Assembly (NCBI GenBank): GCA_050031985.1
Contig: JBNAIG010000018.1
Location: forward strand, 48,113 to 112,112
From: SZUA-368 sp028533045
Lineage (GTDB): Bacteria; Spirochaetota; Spirochaetia; DSM-2461
Length of the DNA stretch: 64,000 nucleotides
Direction of reading: 5' to 3'
Part shown: in pieces, positions 16,074-24,370 of the stretch
Layout of the letters: each line of letters begins with the position of its first letter
Position numbering within the stretch: position 1 is the stretch's first letter
Program-made: the position numbers and the translations under genes
Notes under the pieces: generated by a model
Databases searched by the model: none
The model's input: the letters and a program-made list of their open reading frames with translations, nothing else
Told to the model about the DNA's origin: nothing

Positions 16074-17018
16074 TTAGTTGGGTGTCGTCTCATACTCAAT
16101 AATAAAAGCGTAGTTCTGTCCGGGGGATCTGGTAAGACCGTAGGCTCCAACAGCTTCCATATAGTCTCCCCAGGTGGGAACGGGAAGGTTCATTTCACCG
16201 TAACCCATGATAGGCTGGCTTTCGCCGGAGTTGTTGGGCTGGGTATTGTCACGGGGGTCCTTGTCGGTTACGCCGTCATCCAGGTTTACCGCCCAGTTGG
16301 TCCAGTCCCATTCGTTACCGGAGAGCCAGAGCCAACCGCCGGCCGGTTCGGCTGAACCTTCAGGCTGGTAACCGCCCAGGAAGGGCCCGATGCTGATGCC
16401 GTAGTGGTCGCCGCCTTCTTCAAAGTGCCAGAAGTACTTGTCATCGTTAACTAATTCAAAAACAAAGGCGTTTTCTTCTTCCGTTTCGGGACAGGCCAGG
16501 TAACCGCCGGCATCCTCGGCCAGGTAAGCCGCCTGGTACCAGTTCAGGTTACCGCTTTTTACGTAGATAACTTCGTAGTAGTGGGTGTCTCCGGCAGCGT
16601 TTGTGAAAGTTTCAACGGGAAGTCTTTCTATATCCACATCGGCGGGAAGCTCTTTCCAGGAAAAGGTGGGGTAGGTGGTAGGAACTTCGATACCGTTCAG
16701 GTTAAGGATGTACTGGTCTACTTCTACGTTTTCTTCACCCATGGGAGTCAGCTTGCTAAATACTTCTGTCAATTTGGCTTCTTCTATGCCGAGTTTGGCT
16801 GCGGCGTCTGCCATGTTGGCTGGACCGGCTTTGGGATCGCCCAGGGCTGCTTTCAGTTCGTCACCTGTAATGCCCAGTTCTGCAGCGGCATCATCAATAG
16901 TAAAAGGTGTCTGGGGTGCTGTTTCAACTGTTGTTTCCGTTTCATTGTTTCCCTTGGCAAAAAGGGTTCCTCCCGCAAGAAGGGCGAAAGTCATAAGAAT
17001 AAGAAGTGTTTTCTTCAT
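16074..17018 (-). CDS. Secreted protein with a C-type-lectin-like domain
   Basis: 314 residues with signal peptide MKKTLLILMTFALLAGGTLF. Residues about 30-120 are Ala/Glu-rich and helical. The C-terminal half has hallmarks of the C-type lectin fold: NLNWYQAAYLAEDAGGYLAC, TEEENAFVFELV, and WLWLSGNEWDWTNW matching the family WIG..W....W.W core. Such domains bind sugars or proteins. The frame begins 13 codons earlier, but AGGAG seven bases before the ATG at 17018 and the signal peptide fix the start. It is monocistronic, with its own terminator. Diversity-generating retroelements often target this fold; no reverse transcriptase is present nearby. Confidence 0.75.
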   Translation of the reverse strand: MKKTLLILMTFALLAGGTLFAKGNNETETTVETAPQTPFTIDDAAAELGITGDELKAALGDPKAGPANMADAAAKLGIEEAKLTEVFSKLTPMGEENVEVDQYILNLNGIEVPTTYPTFSWKELPADVDIERLPVETFTNAAGDTHYYEVIYVKSGNLNWYQAAYLAEDAGGYLACPETEEENAFVFELVNDDKYFWHFEEGGDHYGISIGPFLGGYQPEGSAEPAGGWLWLSGNEWDWTNWAVNLDDGVTDKDPRDNTQPNNSGESQPIMGYGEMNLPVPTWGDYMEAVGAYGLTRSPGQNYAFIIEYETTPN

Positions 17019-17164
17019 GGTAATTCTCCTAAAATATTCGGGGCGGCGACTTTTCATTGCCGTTGCGCCCTGTTTGGGTTGAAATTGTTGAAGGAAATGT
17101 ACTTTTTTTTATTATTTTTGCCTTCTCCGCCGACCGGGAAGAAAAAAAATGTTAAAATAGGGCC

Positions 17165-18394
17165 ATGTGGGAAACGTTTTTTTTCGTCTTTTTGATTATG
17201 GGGGCCGGTTGGACTATTTCCGGTGTGGGAAATTTAGTTCTAAAAAACCGGGAAAGAGAAAAGGGAAAATCCGCTGCCCTTTTTGTCTTGGTGGTCTTCT
17301 TTCTTAATATTCTGGACAATCTTATCCGTCCCGGTGTCTTTAGCCGGGAGTTTGCAGAGGCGATTTACCACTTTAGCCGGCCCAGTTATCTATTAGTCGG
17401 CCCGGCCTTTTTGTTTTATGTACGGGCTCTTTTGAGGGAAAAGGGGGCTTTTAAATTTTCTACGGCCTTTCATTTTATCCCTTTTACCTTAGGGTTAATT
17501 CATTTTCTTCGTTTTCCTTCTACCTTACATCCTGAGATAAAATTCGCCTCCGATAACATCAATGCAGGTCCTGCTCTCAACATGGACTCTCCTCCTGTAG
17601 CACCGCTTACCGGCTTTGATTTTCATTGGGATTTCTGGAAGAATATCTCCCTCATAGCCTATACGGTCGTTGTCCTTTTTCTCATCTATCGGCATAGAAA
17701 AAGAGTTCCCGACCTCTTCTCGTCCCTGGATAAATACACAACCCTCTCCTGGTTCCAGTATTTACTCTTCTTTTACAGTGGGATTTATATTATAAATATG
17801 GTTCTCCACACCCTTTTACCGGATAGTTCTCCGATTCATCAGGCTTCCATGGCATTGGTCCGTGTCCTTCCTCCTGTGGGTTTTGTTTTTTTCTTCTCTC
17901 TTTTTTCCGGCATACAACAAGTACGGGTCCCTCTTCCGGAAGCGTCCCCTGTATCGACGGGATGCCCAAAGGAAAGCCTCCCCGTAACAGAAGAAAAAAA
18001 AGAGAAGAAATACGAGAAATCGGGAATGGGGATTGAAGAGGTCCGCGAACTTTTTCAGCAGTTAAAGGGCTACCTGGAAGAGGAAAAATCCTACCTTGAT
18101 CCCGAACTCACCCTGGAGGAGTTGGCGAACCTTATGGGAGAAACCCGCCACCGCCTTTCGGAAGTTATCAACCGGGAGTCGGGGGACAAGTTTTACCGTT
18201 TTATTAATCATTATCGCCTGGAAGAGTTTAAAAGCGCCATCGAAGAAAACCGTTTTCCCGATTACACTATCCTGGCGGTTGCCTTTGAGTGTGGGTTTCG
18301 TTCCCAGTCAGCCTTCTATAACCTTTTTAAGAAGGAAGAGGGGATGACCCCCCGGGCCTACGTCCTCCGGGTAAGTGAAAAAGAAGCAGGTTAG
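17165..18394 (+). CDS. Membrane-anchored AraC-family transcriptional regulator
   Basis: 409 residues. Seven or so transmembrane helices occupy residues 1-245, followed by a charged linker and a C-terminal AraC DNA-binding domain: the first helix-turn-helix around LTLEELANLMGETRHRLSEV and the second around YTILAVAFECGFRSQSAFYN, then FKKEEGMTPRAYVL. It would sense a membrane-soluble or extracellular signal and act at the membrane. It is divergent from the C-type lectin gene, 146 bp away, which is its most likely target. It converges with the sigma54 activator, 3 bp apart. Confidence 0.88.
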   Translation: MWETFFFVFLIMGAGWTISGVGNLVLKNREREKGKSAALFVLVVFFLNILDNLIRPGVFSREFAEAIYHFSRPSYLLVGPAFLFYVRALLREKGAFKFSTAFHFIPFTLGLIHFLRFPSTLHPEIKFASDNINAGPALNMDSPPVAPLTGFDFHWDFWKNISLIAYTVVVLFLIYRHRKRVPDLFSSLDKYTTLSWFQYLLFFYSGIYIINMVLHTLLPDSSPIHQASMALVRVLPPVGFVFFFSLFSGIQQVRVPLPEASPVSTGCPKESLPVTEEKKEKKYEKSGMGIEEVRELFQQLKGYLEEEKSYLDPELTLEELANLMGETRHRLSEVINRESGDKFYRFINHYRLEEFKSAIEENRFPDYTILAVAFECGFRSQSAFYNLFKKEEGMTPRAYVLRVSEKEAG

Positions 18395-18397
18395 AAA

Positions 18398-19873
18398 TTA
18401 AATCCCCAGTTTCTTCATACGGCTCTGTAGGGTCGTCGGCTTCATGTCCAACAGCTCGGCTGCCCCGTTTTTTCCGTAAATCTTTCCCTTCGTTCGTTCA
18501 AGAGCGGCTTTGATATGTCCCGCCATAGCCTCATCCAAGCTAGGGAAGGCTCCCTCCTTTTCCGGCGGGGCTAACTGTGGGAGGGACTTGTTCGGGTTTC
18601 CCCCCTCCAGGGAGAGATGCTTCCTTCCTATAGAACCGCCGCCGGCTATCAATGCCGCTCGACGGATCACATTCTGCAACTCCCGTACATTACCCGGCCA
18701 ATCGTGGTTTAAGAGGGACTGCACTCCGTCGGAGGAGAGATTGACTCCGGGATACTTTCCGCTTGTTCGTATTTGATCCAGGAAATGCTCCGCCAAAAGG
18801 ATAATGTCCTCCCCCCGTTCGCGCAGGGGGGGCAGGCCAATGGGAAAGACCCCCAGGCGGTAGTAGAGGTCTTCCCTAAAGCTTCCTTTTTCTACAGCCT
18901 CTTTGAGGTTCACGTGGCTCGCTGCAATGACCCGTACATCGGTACGGAGGGTTTTCTCGCCGCCCACCCGTTCAAAGCTGCCCTCCTGAAGGGTGCGGAG
19001 AAGTTTGGGCTGCACCTCCGGAGGCAGGTCTCCAATCTCATCCAGAAAAAGTGTCCCCCCGTGGGCCAGTTCAAAGCGTCCTTTTCTCTGGGTTACCGCC
19101 GAAGTAAAGGCTCCCTTCTCATGACCGAAGAGTTCGCTTTCCGCCAGTCCCGCAGAAAGGGCGGAGCAATTTAGGGCAATAAAAGGCCGGTCTCGACGGG
19201 TGCTGAGCCGGTGGATTAGCTGGGCGGCTTGTTCCTTTCCCGTTCCCGTTTCTCCCTGTATGAGGACGGGCAGGTCTGAGGCGGCCACTGTTCGAATTAG
19301 CTCCAGAACAATATTCCAGGCGGGGGATTCTCCAATCACGGAACGAAACTCCTCGGCTCGTTCCGTGAGCAGACGGTTTCTCTCCTCCAGGAGGCTTTTT
19401 TGCTGACTCAGAAGGTAACTCGAGGCATCGCTTTGGGAAAGGATGATTTCTATCATGCGGGAGATGGTGCCCACAAAACGGATGATTTGGGGGGAAAACA
19501 TATGACACTGCCTGTGATCCAGAGTGAGAAGACCGATGGGAGCCCCTTCGCTGTGGAGAGGGGAAATAAGGCAGGAGTGGCCGTTGGGCATATCCAGAAT
19601 CTCTTCGTAAGTGTCTTCGTGGTCGTCTTCTTCGGGGAAAAGGTAGGGTTCGGGGTAGTTGAGTTTTTCCGCCATATCCCGGCGAAGGCCCAGGTTTATG
19701 GAATAATCCTTCATCTTTTCATTTTTTAGGGGGCCCATGGCTTTTTGTACGGTAAGGGTGGAGTTGTCCGTTTTTTTGAGGATAACCGCCAGTTCGTAGT
19801 CGACGATGTCATTCAGGGCCGTCAAAATCAGTTCAAGAACACTGTCAATGTTGATGGGGACGGGAGTATTCAT
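18398..19873 (-). CDS. Sigma54-dependent transcriptional activator, GAF-AAA+-Fis (FhlA/NorR type)
   Basis: 491 residues. An N-terminal GAF domain (about 10-145) and a linker helix precede the AAA+ domain with Walker A GETGTGKE (207-214) and the sigma54-contacting GAFTSA loop (254-259). The C-terminal Fis-type helix-turn-helix (GAAELLDMKPTTLQSRMKKL) matches FhlA/NorR. It has no response-regulator receiver, so a small ligand or redox cue should act through GAF. It is divergent from a peroxiredoxin gene with a perfect sigma54 promoter, so oxidants or reactive nitrogen are plausible signals. Confidence 0.95.
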   Translation of the reverse strand: MNTPVPINIDSVLELILTALNDIVDYELAVILKKTDNSTLTVQKAMGPLKNEKMKDYSINLGLRRDMAEKLNYPEPYLFPEEDDHEDTYEEILDMPNGHSCLISPLHSEGAPIGLLTLDHRQCHMFSPQIIRFVGTISRMIEIILSQSDASSYLLSQQKSLLEERNRLLTERAEEFRSVIGESPAWNIVLELIRTVAASDLPVLIQGETGTGKEQAAQLIHRLSTRRDRPFIALNCSALSAGLAESELFGHEKGAFTSAVTQRKGRFELAHGGTLFLDEIGDLPPEVQPKLLRTLQEGSFERVGGEKTLRTDVRVIAASHVNLKEAVEKGSFREDLYYRLGVFPIGLPPLRERGEDIILLAEHFLDQIRTSGKYPGVNLSSDGVQSLLNHDWPGNVRELQNVIRRAALIAGGGSIGRKHLSLEGGNPNKSLPQLAPPEKEGAFPSLDEAMAGHIKAALERTKGKIYGKNGAAELLDMKPTTLQSRMKKLGI

Positions 19874-19894
19874 AGGGTGCCTCCATAGAGTGCT

Positions 19895-19926
19895 AACGAT
19901 ATACCGTTATATGACGATATATCGTT
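19895..19926. promoter_or_regulatory. Two palindromic sites, candidate upstream activator sites
   Basis: AACGATATACCGTT (19895-19908, one mismatch pair) and GACGATATATCGTT (19913-19926, with the perfect core ACGATATATCGT) are two copies of one palindrome, 18 bp apart centre to centre. They lie about 110-140 bp upstream of the sigma54 promoter and right next to the activator gene, the usual place for enhancer sites, and could also give autoregulation. Confidence 0.65.
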
Positions 19927-19982
19927 GATAATCTACCGGTATTTCGGTTACTGGTCAAGGGGAAGAAGATGGGCGATATATT

Positions 19983-20025
19983 GAAAACTATATAACTCCA
20001 TGTATAGAAGAGATATATAGTTTTC
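19983..20025. promoter_or_regulatory. Long inverted repeat upstream of the sigma54 promoter
   Basis: GAAAACTATATA (19983-19994) and TATATAGTTTTC (20014-20025) are perfect 12 bp reverse complements 19 bp apart, ending 10 bp before the -24 element. It could be another protein-binding site or a bend-promoting AT element between enhancer and promoter. Confidence 0.5.
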
Positions 20026-20035
20026 AGTATAAAAC

Positions 20036-20051
20036 TGGCACACCCTTTGCA
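20036..20051 (+). promoter_or_regulatory. Sigma54 promoter (-24/-12) of the peroxiredoxin gene
   Basis: TGGCAC (20036-20041), five bases, TTGCA (20047-20051) matches the sigma54 consensus exactly, with the invariant GG and GC 10 bp apart. It sits 38 bp upstream of the peroxiredoxin ATG. Confidence 0.92.
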
Positions 20052-20088
20052 ATATAGAAAGCATAAAACAGTAAAGGAGATTTTTACA

Positions 20089-20736
20089 ATGGAAGATAAC
20101 AAGATTAACATGCCCCTCTTGGGAGATGATTTCCCCGAAATGACCGTTAACACCACCCACGGTGTCATGAATATACCGGGAGACCTTAAAGGCAGCTGGT
20201 TCGTGCTGTTTAGTCATCCCGCTGACTTTACCCCCGTTTGTACCACCGAGTTCGTAGGCTTCCAGAATAAGGTTGCCGAGTTTGACGAAATGGGTGTTAA
20301 GCTAATCGGTATGTCCGTAGATCAGGTCTTCAGCCACATTAAATGGGCCGAATGGATCAAGCAAAAACTGAATGTGGAAATCACCTATCCTATCGTGGCC
20401 GCCAACGATTCGGTAGCCAATAAGCTGGGAATGCTTCATCCGGGCAAGGGAACCAATACGGTTCGTGCTGTTTTTGTTGTCGACCCCCAGGGAAAGGTAA
20501 GACTGGTTCTTTACTATCCCCAGGAAATCGGCCGAAACATGGACGAAGTTGTTCGTGCTGTTAAGGCTATGCAGGTATCCGACGCCAATGGTGTGGCCAT
20601 GCCCGCCAACTGGCCCGAAAATGACCTGATTGGTAATAGAGTCATCATTCCCCCCGCATCCACAATGGAAGACGCGGCTAAGAGGCTTGATGAGTACGAA
20701 GGTTACGATTGGTGGTTCTGCCATAAAGAACTTTAA
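20089..20736 (+). CDS. Peroxiredoxin, Prx6/AhpC-TSA type
   Basis: Thiol peroxidase of 215 residues that reduces hydrogen peroxide, organic peroxides or peroxynitrite in the cytoplasm. The peroxidatic Cys51 sits in HPADFTPVCTTEF, and the C-terminal arginine/lysine-rich extension ending DWWFCHKEL adds a second Cys near residue 211 that could resolve the disulfide. The frame extends to an ATG at 20047, but that overlaps the -12 promoter element; AAGGAG (20074-20079) places the start at 20089. It is a single gene followed by a hairpin. Confidence 0.92.
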   Translation: MEDNKINMPLLGDDFPEMTVNTTHGVMNIPGDLKGSWFVLFSHPADFTPVCTTEFVGFQNKVAEFDEMGVKLIGMSVDQVFSHIKWAEWIKQKLNVEITYPIVAANDSVANKLGMLHPGKGTNTVRAVFVVDPQGKVRLVLYYPQEIGRNMDEVVRAVKAMQVSDANGVAMPANWPENDLIGNRVIIPPASTMEDAAKRLDEYEGYDWWFCHKEL

Positions 20737-20749
20737 TATATAAGCTATC

Positions 20750-20779
20750 GGCCCAGTCTGCTTTACTAGAGACTGGGCC
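20750..20779. terminator. Hairpin after the peroxiredoxin gene
   Basis: GGCCCAGTCT (20750-20759) pairs with AGACTGGGCC (20770-20779), a perfect 10 bp stem 14 bp after the stop. No U-tract follows on the plus strand, so it may only stabilise the mRNA 3' end or weaken read-through into pepT. Confidence 0.55.
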
Positions 20780-20797
20780 GGTGTTATATTGAAAACC

Positions 20798-22039
20798 ATG
20801 GAACTACATAACCACATCCTAGACCGATTCATCCGTTACGCCGCTATCAGCACCCAGTCTGACCGGGAGCTGGCCGAAACCCAAAAGCCTTCCACCGATT
20901 CCCAATGGGATCTTCTTCGTCTTCTTAAAGAGGAAATGACCGAAATGGGGCTTTCCCGTATTGAATTGACCGATCAAGGTTTCCTTTTTGGACGGCTCGA
21001 TCCTTCCGAAGGTTGTGAAAAGTCTCCGTCTGTTGGTTTCATGGCCCATGTGGATACAGCCTCCGATGCCCCCGGAACGGGCGTTGTTCCCCGCATACAC
21101 GAAAATTACGACGGCAGCGACATCGTTCTAAAAGGTGATACTGTCATCTCCCCTTCCGAATATCCCGCCCTTCTCTCTTATAAGGGCGATACTATTATTA
21201 CTTCCTCGGGAGACACTCTCCTGGGAGCGGATGATAAGGCGGGTATCGCAGAAATCCTTACTATGGCCGACTATTACCTCAAGAATCCCCGGGTAAAACA
21301 CGGCCCCCTGGAATTTATCTTTACCCCCGACGAAGAAACGGGCTGCGGTATGGATGGTTTTCCTTTGGATAAACTGGAATCCTCCCTTTGTTACACCGTA
21401 GACGGAGGGGAAGAGGGAGAAGTTGAAGAGGAGTGTTACTACGCCTACTCGGCCGAGGTTCACTGTACCGGTGCCGCTATTCATCCCGGTTACGGAAGGG
21501 GAAAACTGGTAAATGCCGCAGCCATGGCCGCTTTCTTTGGTTCTCTCTTACCCCGGAGCGAAAGCCCTGAAGCCACCGATGGGCGCTACGGTAATTACTG
21601 GATTCACGCCCTTTCGGGAGAGACCGAATCGGCCCGCCTCCAAATCATGATTCGCGACTTTGACCGGGAAGGTATGGACCGTCGCCTGGCTGCTTTGGAT
21701 GCCTTTGCTAGAGCGACGGAAGCGGCTTTTCCCGGCGGGAAAGTAGGGGTGGATAAGAAAAAACAGTATGAAAATATGGGAGAAGGTATCGCAAAGGAAC
21801 CTCGCCTCATGTCTTACCTCATGGACTCTTTAAAAGAAGAAGATGTCCTTCCCATACATAAACCTATTCGAGGAGGAACTGACGGCTCCCGTTTGACCGA
21901 GATGGGAATCCCCACTCCCAATATTTACGGGGGCGGCCATAATTTTCACAGCCGAAAAGAGTGGATTCCCCTTTCCGCCATGGAGAGTTGCTGTCGGGTT
22001 CTTATTCGCCTGGCCCGTAAATGGGGAGAACCGGCCTAG
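20798..22039 (+). CDS. pepT: Peptidase T (tripeptide aminopeptidase)
   Basis: Zinc aminopeptidase of the M20 family that removes N-terminal residues from tripeptides in the cytoplasm. About 413 residues, the family norm. Metal and catalytic motifs are MAHVDTASD, GADDKAGIAE, FTPDEETGCGMD and the C-terminal GGTDGSRLTEMGIPTPNIYG with HNFHSRKEWIP. A TTG at 20789 could extend it by three codons; I prefer the ATG at 20798, though no strong ribosome-binding site is visible for either. Confidence 0.93.
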   Translation: MELHNHILDRFIRYAAISTQSDRELAETQKPSTDSQWDLLRLLKEEMTEMGLSRIELTDQGFLFGRLDPSEGCEKSPSVGFMAHVDTASDAPGTGVVPRIHENYDGSDIVLKGDTVISPSEYPALLSYKGDTIITSSGDTLLGADDKAGIAEILTMADYYLKNPRVKHGPLEFIFTPDEETGCGMDGFPLDKLESSLCYTVDGGEEGEVEEECYYAYSAEVHCTGAAIHPGYGRGKLVNAAAMAAFFGSLLPRSESPEATDGRYGNYWIHALSGETESARLQIMIRDFDREGMDRRLAALDAFARATEAAFPGGKVGVDKKKQYENMGEGIAKEPRLMSYLMDSLKEEDVLPIHKPIRGGTDGSRLTEMGIPTPNIYGGGHNFHSRKEWIPLSAMESCCRVLIRLARKWGEPA

Positions 22040-22041
22040 TC

Positions 22042-23463
22042 TTATTTCTTCTTTATGACTTCCGAGGCCTCGGGGTAGTATTTTTCGAGGCAGTCCGGGC
22101 AGAGGCTATGGCTAAATACGGCGTCCGTATTATCACTTAGGTACTGTTCCACTTTATCCCAGTATCCTTTGTCATTACGGATGCTTTTGCAGTGGGAACA
22201 GATGGGGATGATGCCCTTGAGGGTGTGGATTTGATTCAGGGCATCTTGAAGTTCCCTGTTCTGTTTCTCAATCAGGCTGATCTTTTCCCTCAGAGCCAGA
22301 GTTTTCTCATTAACTTTTAGTTCCAGTTTTCTATTTGTATCGGCTAGAATGCGTCTGGCCCTTTTTTGTCTATGGTAACGTAAATGGAGTATGAAGAGGG
22401 ATAGGACAATAAAGATACCTCCCGTAAGGAAAAGGACGGGGTGGTTTTCTATTACTCCGGGAGGTTCATTAAAAATTATCGCCCCAGGGGGAAGATCTTG
22501 CTGTGTAAGTCCGAATCTCTCCAGTTCATTGTAGTCAAAAAGGAGTTCCCGGGGACATTCGTTAATAACCGGAAGGGACGCGACCTGTTCTCCTTCCAGT
22601 ATTCTCCGAGCCAACATTCCCGCCGTCCGTCCCTGAGTACGGCCGGTAGTCAGAACACCTCCTACTATTCCGTTTCCAAAATAGAAATCCCACGAACCGT
22701 AAATAGGGACTTCCGAGTTTTGTCTAATCATCCCTATTCCGTCCAGATAGGAAATAAAATCACCCTCCCTGTCCCTGTTAAAGGTCAATAGGTAAATAAG
22801 ATCCTCTTTGCCCAGGCCGGAGAGGAAGCGGGGGACCTCATTCAGCTTAAAATCCTGGTAAAATTGGAAGGTGAAGCGGTCCGAATAGCTATTGAGAAGA
22901 GGGAGTAATTCGGCTTTGATGCGGTTTCCCGTATAGCTTTTGTCCAGGATGATTATAACCCGGTTTCTCTTCGGGTGAAGTTGAGCCATCAGATCCAGAT
23001 TTGCTTGATAATCAATATACTCCACCACGCCGGTGTAGTTTTCCTTTCCCTTCAAGAGCTCCGGAGAGTAGTTGTTTATGCCGCAGAAAACCACCGGGAT
23101 ATTCGGATAAAGGGAATCTCCGTACTCCGTAAGAAAGCGGAGGGCGTTGTTGTCTGAGCAGATAATCAGGTCATAGTGGATATTGGTTAATTGTTTTTTA
23201 CTCGCTTCAAAGAGGAGAAGTCTTTCAAAGTATTCTTCCCCGGAATTTCGCTTTGTATCGAGGTATTCAAAGTGGATTTCTACGGAATCGCTTTTTAGGG
23301 ATTCCTTTATTCCCTGGCTAATACTGTCGGTCCAGTATAATCCCTGATGGTAGGAGTGAATGACCAGAACGTTCTTTATTTTATTGGTTCCGTCCACACT
23401 TTGGCCGTAGCCCATAAGAGAGGTAAGTAGCAGAAGGATAAAGATAAATAAGTAACGCTTCAT
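22042..23463 (-). CDS. Periplasmic-binding-domain membrane protein with a cytoplasmic Cys4 tail
   Basis: 473 residues. A signal peptide precedes an ABC-substrate-binding-like sensor domain (about 25-325; NVLVIHSYHQGLYWTDSISQ, VVFCGINNYS), then a transmembrane helix (about 342-362), a coiled coil (about 370-420) and a short C-terminal module with CSHC and CPDC pairs around a KGYWDKVEQYL segment. That tail is known at the end of some histidine kinases and receiver proteins, but here no kinase, GGDEF or receiver domain is present. It may be a sensor that signals by partner binding. Monocistronic and converging with pepT. Confidence 0.75.
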   Translation of the reverse strand: MKRYLFIFILLLLTSLMGYGQSVDGTNKIKNVLVIHSYHQGLYWTDSISQGIKESLKSDSVEIHFEYLDTKRNSGEEYFERLLLFEASKKQLTNIHYDLIICSDNNALRFLTEYGDSLYPNIPVVFCGINNYSPELLKGKENYTGVVEYIDYQANLDLMAQLHPKRNRVIIILDKSYTGNRIKAELLPLLNSYSDRFTFQFYQDFKLNEVPRFLSGLGKEDLIYLLTFNRDREGDFISYLDGIGMIRQNSEVPIYGSWDFYFGNGIVGGVLTTGRTQGRTAGMLARRILEGEQVASLPVINECPRELLFDYNELERFGLTQQDLPPGAIIFNEPPGVIENHPVLFLTGGIFIVLSLFILHLRYHRQKRARRILADTNRKLELKVNEKTLALREKISLIEKQNRELQDALNQIHTLKGIIPICSHCKSIRNDKGYWDKVEQYLSDNTDAVFSHSLCPDCLEKYYPEASEVIKKK

Positions 23464-23505
23464 AGGGTAATATTAGGCTTCCTTGAGGATTGGGTCAAAC
23501 GGAAA

Positions 23506-24318
23506 TTAGCAGCTGAGAAGCATTTTCCGGATGGTATCGTGGGGAGACATGGCTTTACGGCCCCTTTCTTCCAGCTGCTGCCGTAATAATCGGACTAGTT
23601 GGGCATTGGTAAAAACTTCAGGACCACCCAGAAGGGGAGAGTGTTCAAAGCCCACCCGGAGAAAATCGGCCCCCAATTCGGCAGCGCTTAGATAGGAGGT
23701 GAAATCGCGGGCTCCCGCAAAGAGAGCTCCCCAGTTACTTTCTTGGGGCAGTTGGCTCACCAGGTAAGAAAGGAGTTCCCGGGAGAAAACCATGCCCCAG
23801 GGGATGTTGAATTTAAAGGTAAAGTTGAAGGGGGGAATCAGGTGGCCCTCATCTATTAAGTAACGGGCGAAGGCCAGATGGCCCGTATCATAAATTTCCA
23901 GCGTGGGTTTTACTCCGTACTGTTCCATTCTATCCAGGTAGAGGAGAATCTGCTCCGTTGTCTGGGTGTAAACACCTTCTCGCCCGTTAAAGGAGCCCAT
24001 GCTCAGGGAGGAAAAAACTGTTCCTTCCAGGGTGGCCGGCAATATTCTTTCTTCCGGAGCAAGGCCCGGCGCCCTATTGGTGCCTGCTTCGATAATCAGA
24101 TCCGTTCTATCGTAGATTCCCCGGAATGTTTCCTCAAGTCCGCCCATCTTTCGGGGTGACATATCCCGGCTTTCTCCGGGATGGAGATGGATGATGGAGG
24201 CCCCTTCTTCGGTACAGTGTACCGCTTCCTCTATAATTTTTTCGGGGGCGAATCGGGGATTTTTCTCTTCTCCTTTCCAGGGAACAGAGGGCGCGACGGA
24301 AAGTATAATGTCATCCAT
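23506..24318 (-). CDS. BKACE-family enzyme (DUF849; beta-keto acid cleavage type)
   Basis: 270 residues resembling 3-keto-5-aminohexanoate cleavage enzyme: a TIM barrel that uses a metal ion and acetyl-CoA to split beta-keto acids. Seen are IIHLHPGESRD (about 42-52; metal-binding His pair), the LIIEAGTN strand, FTFKFNIPWGM and the late RVGFEHSPLLG, matching the family RVG.E. Short for the family (usually about 270-310). No pathway genes adjoin it, so its substrate is unknown. Confidence 0.75.
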   Translation of the reverse strand: MDDIILSVAPSVPWKGEEKNPRFAPEKIIEEAVHCTEEGASIIHLHPGESRDMSPRKMGGLEETFRGIYDRTDLIIEAGTNRAPGLAPEERILPATLEGTVFSSLSMGSFNGREGVYTQTTEQILLYLDRMEQYGVKPTLEIYDTGHLAFARYLIDEGHLIPPFNFTFKFNIPWGMVFSRELLSYLVSQLPQESNWGALFAGARDFTSYLSAAELGADFLRVGFEHSPLLGGPEVFTNAQLVRLLRQQLEERGRKAMSPHDTIRKMLLSC

Positions 24319-24370
24319 GTCATAGAATATAGCGCAGGAAAAAAGGAAAAACTGATCGGCCCGTTCTTTT

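Noticed and set aside
16074..17018. Diversity-generating retroelement target
   Set aside because: The C-type lectin fold invites this, but there is no reverse transcriptase and no adenine-biased template repeat near it in this window.
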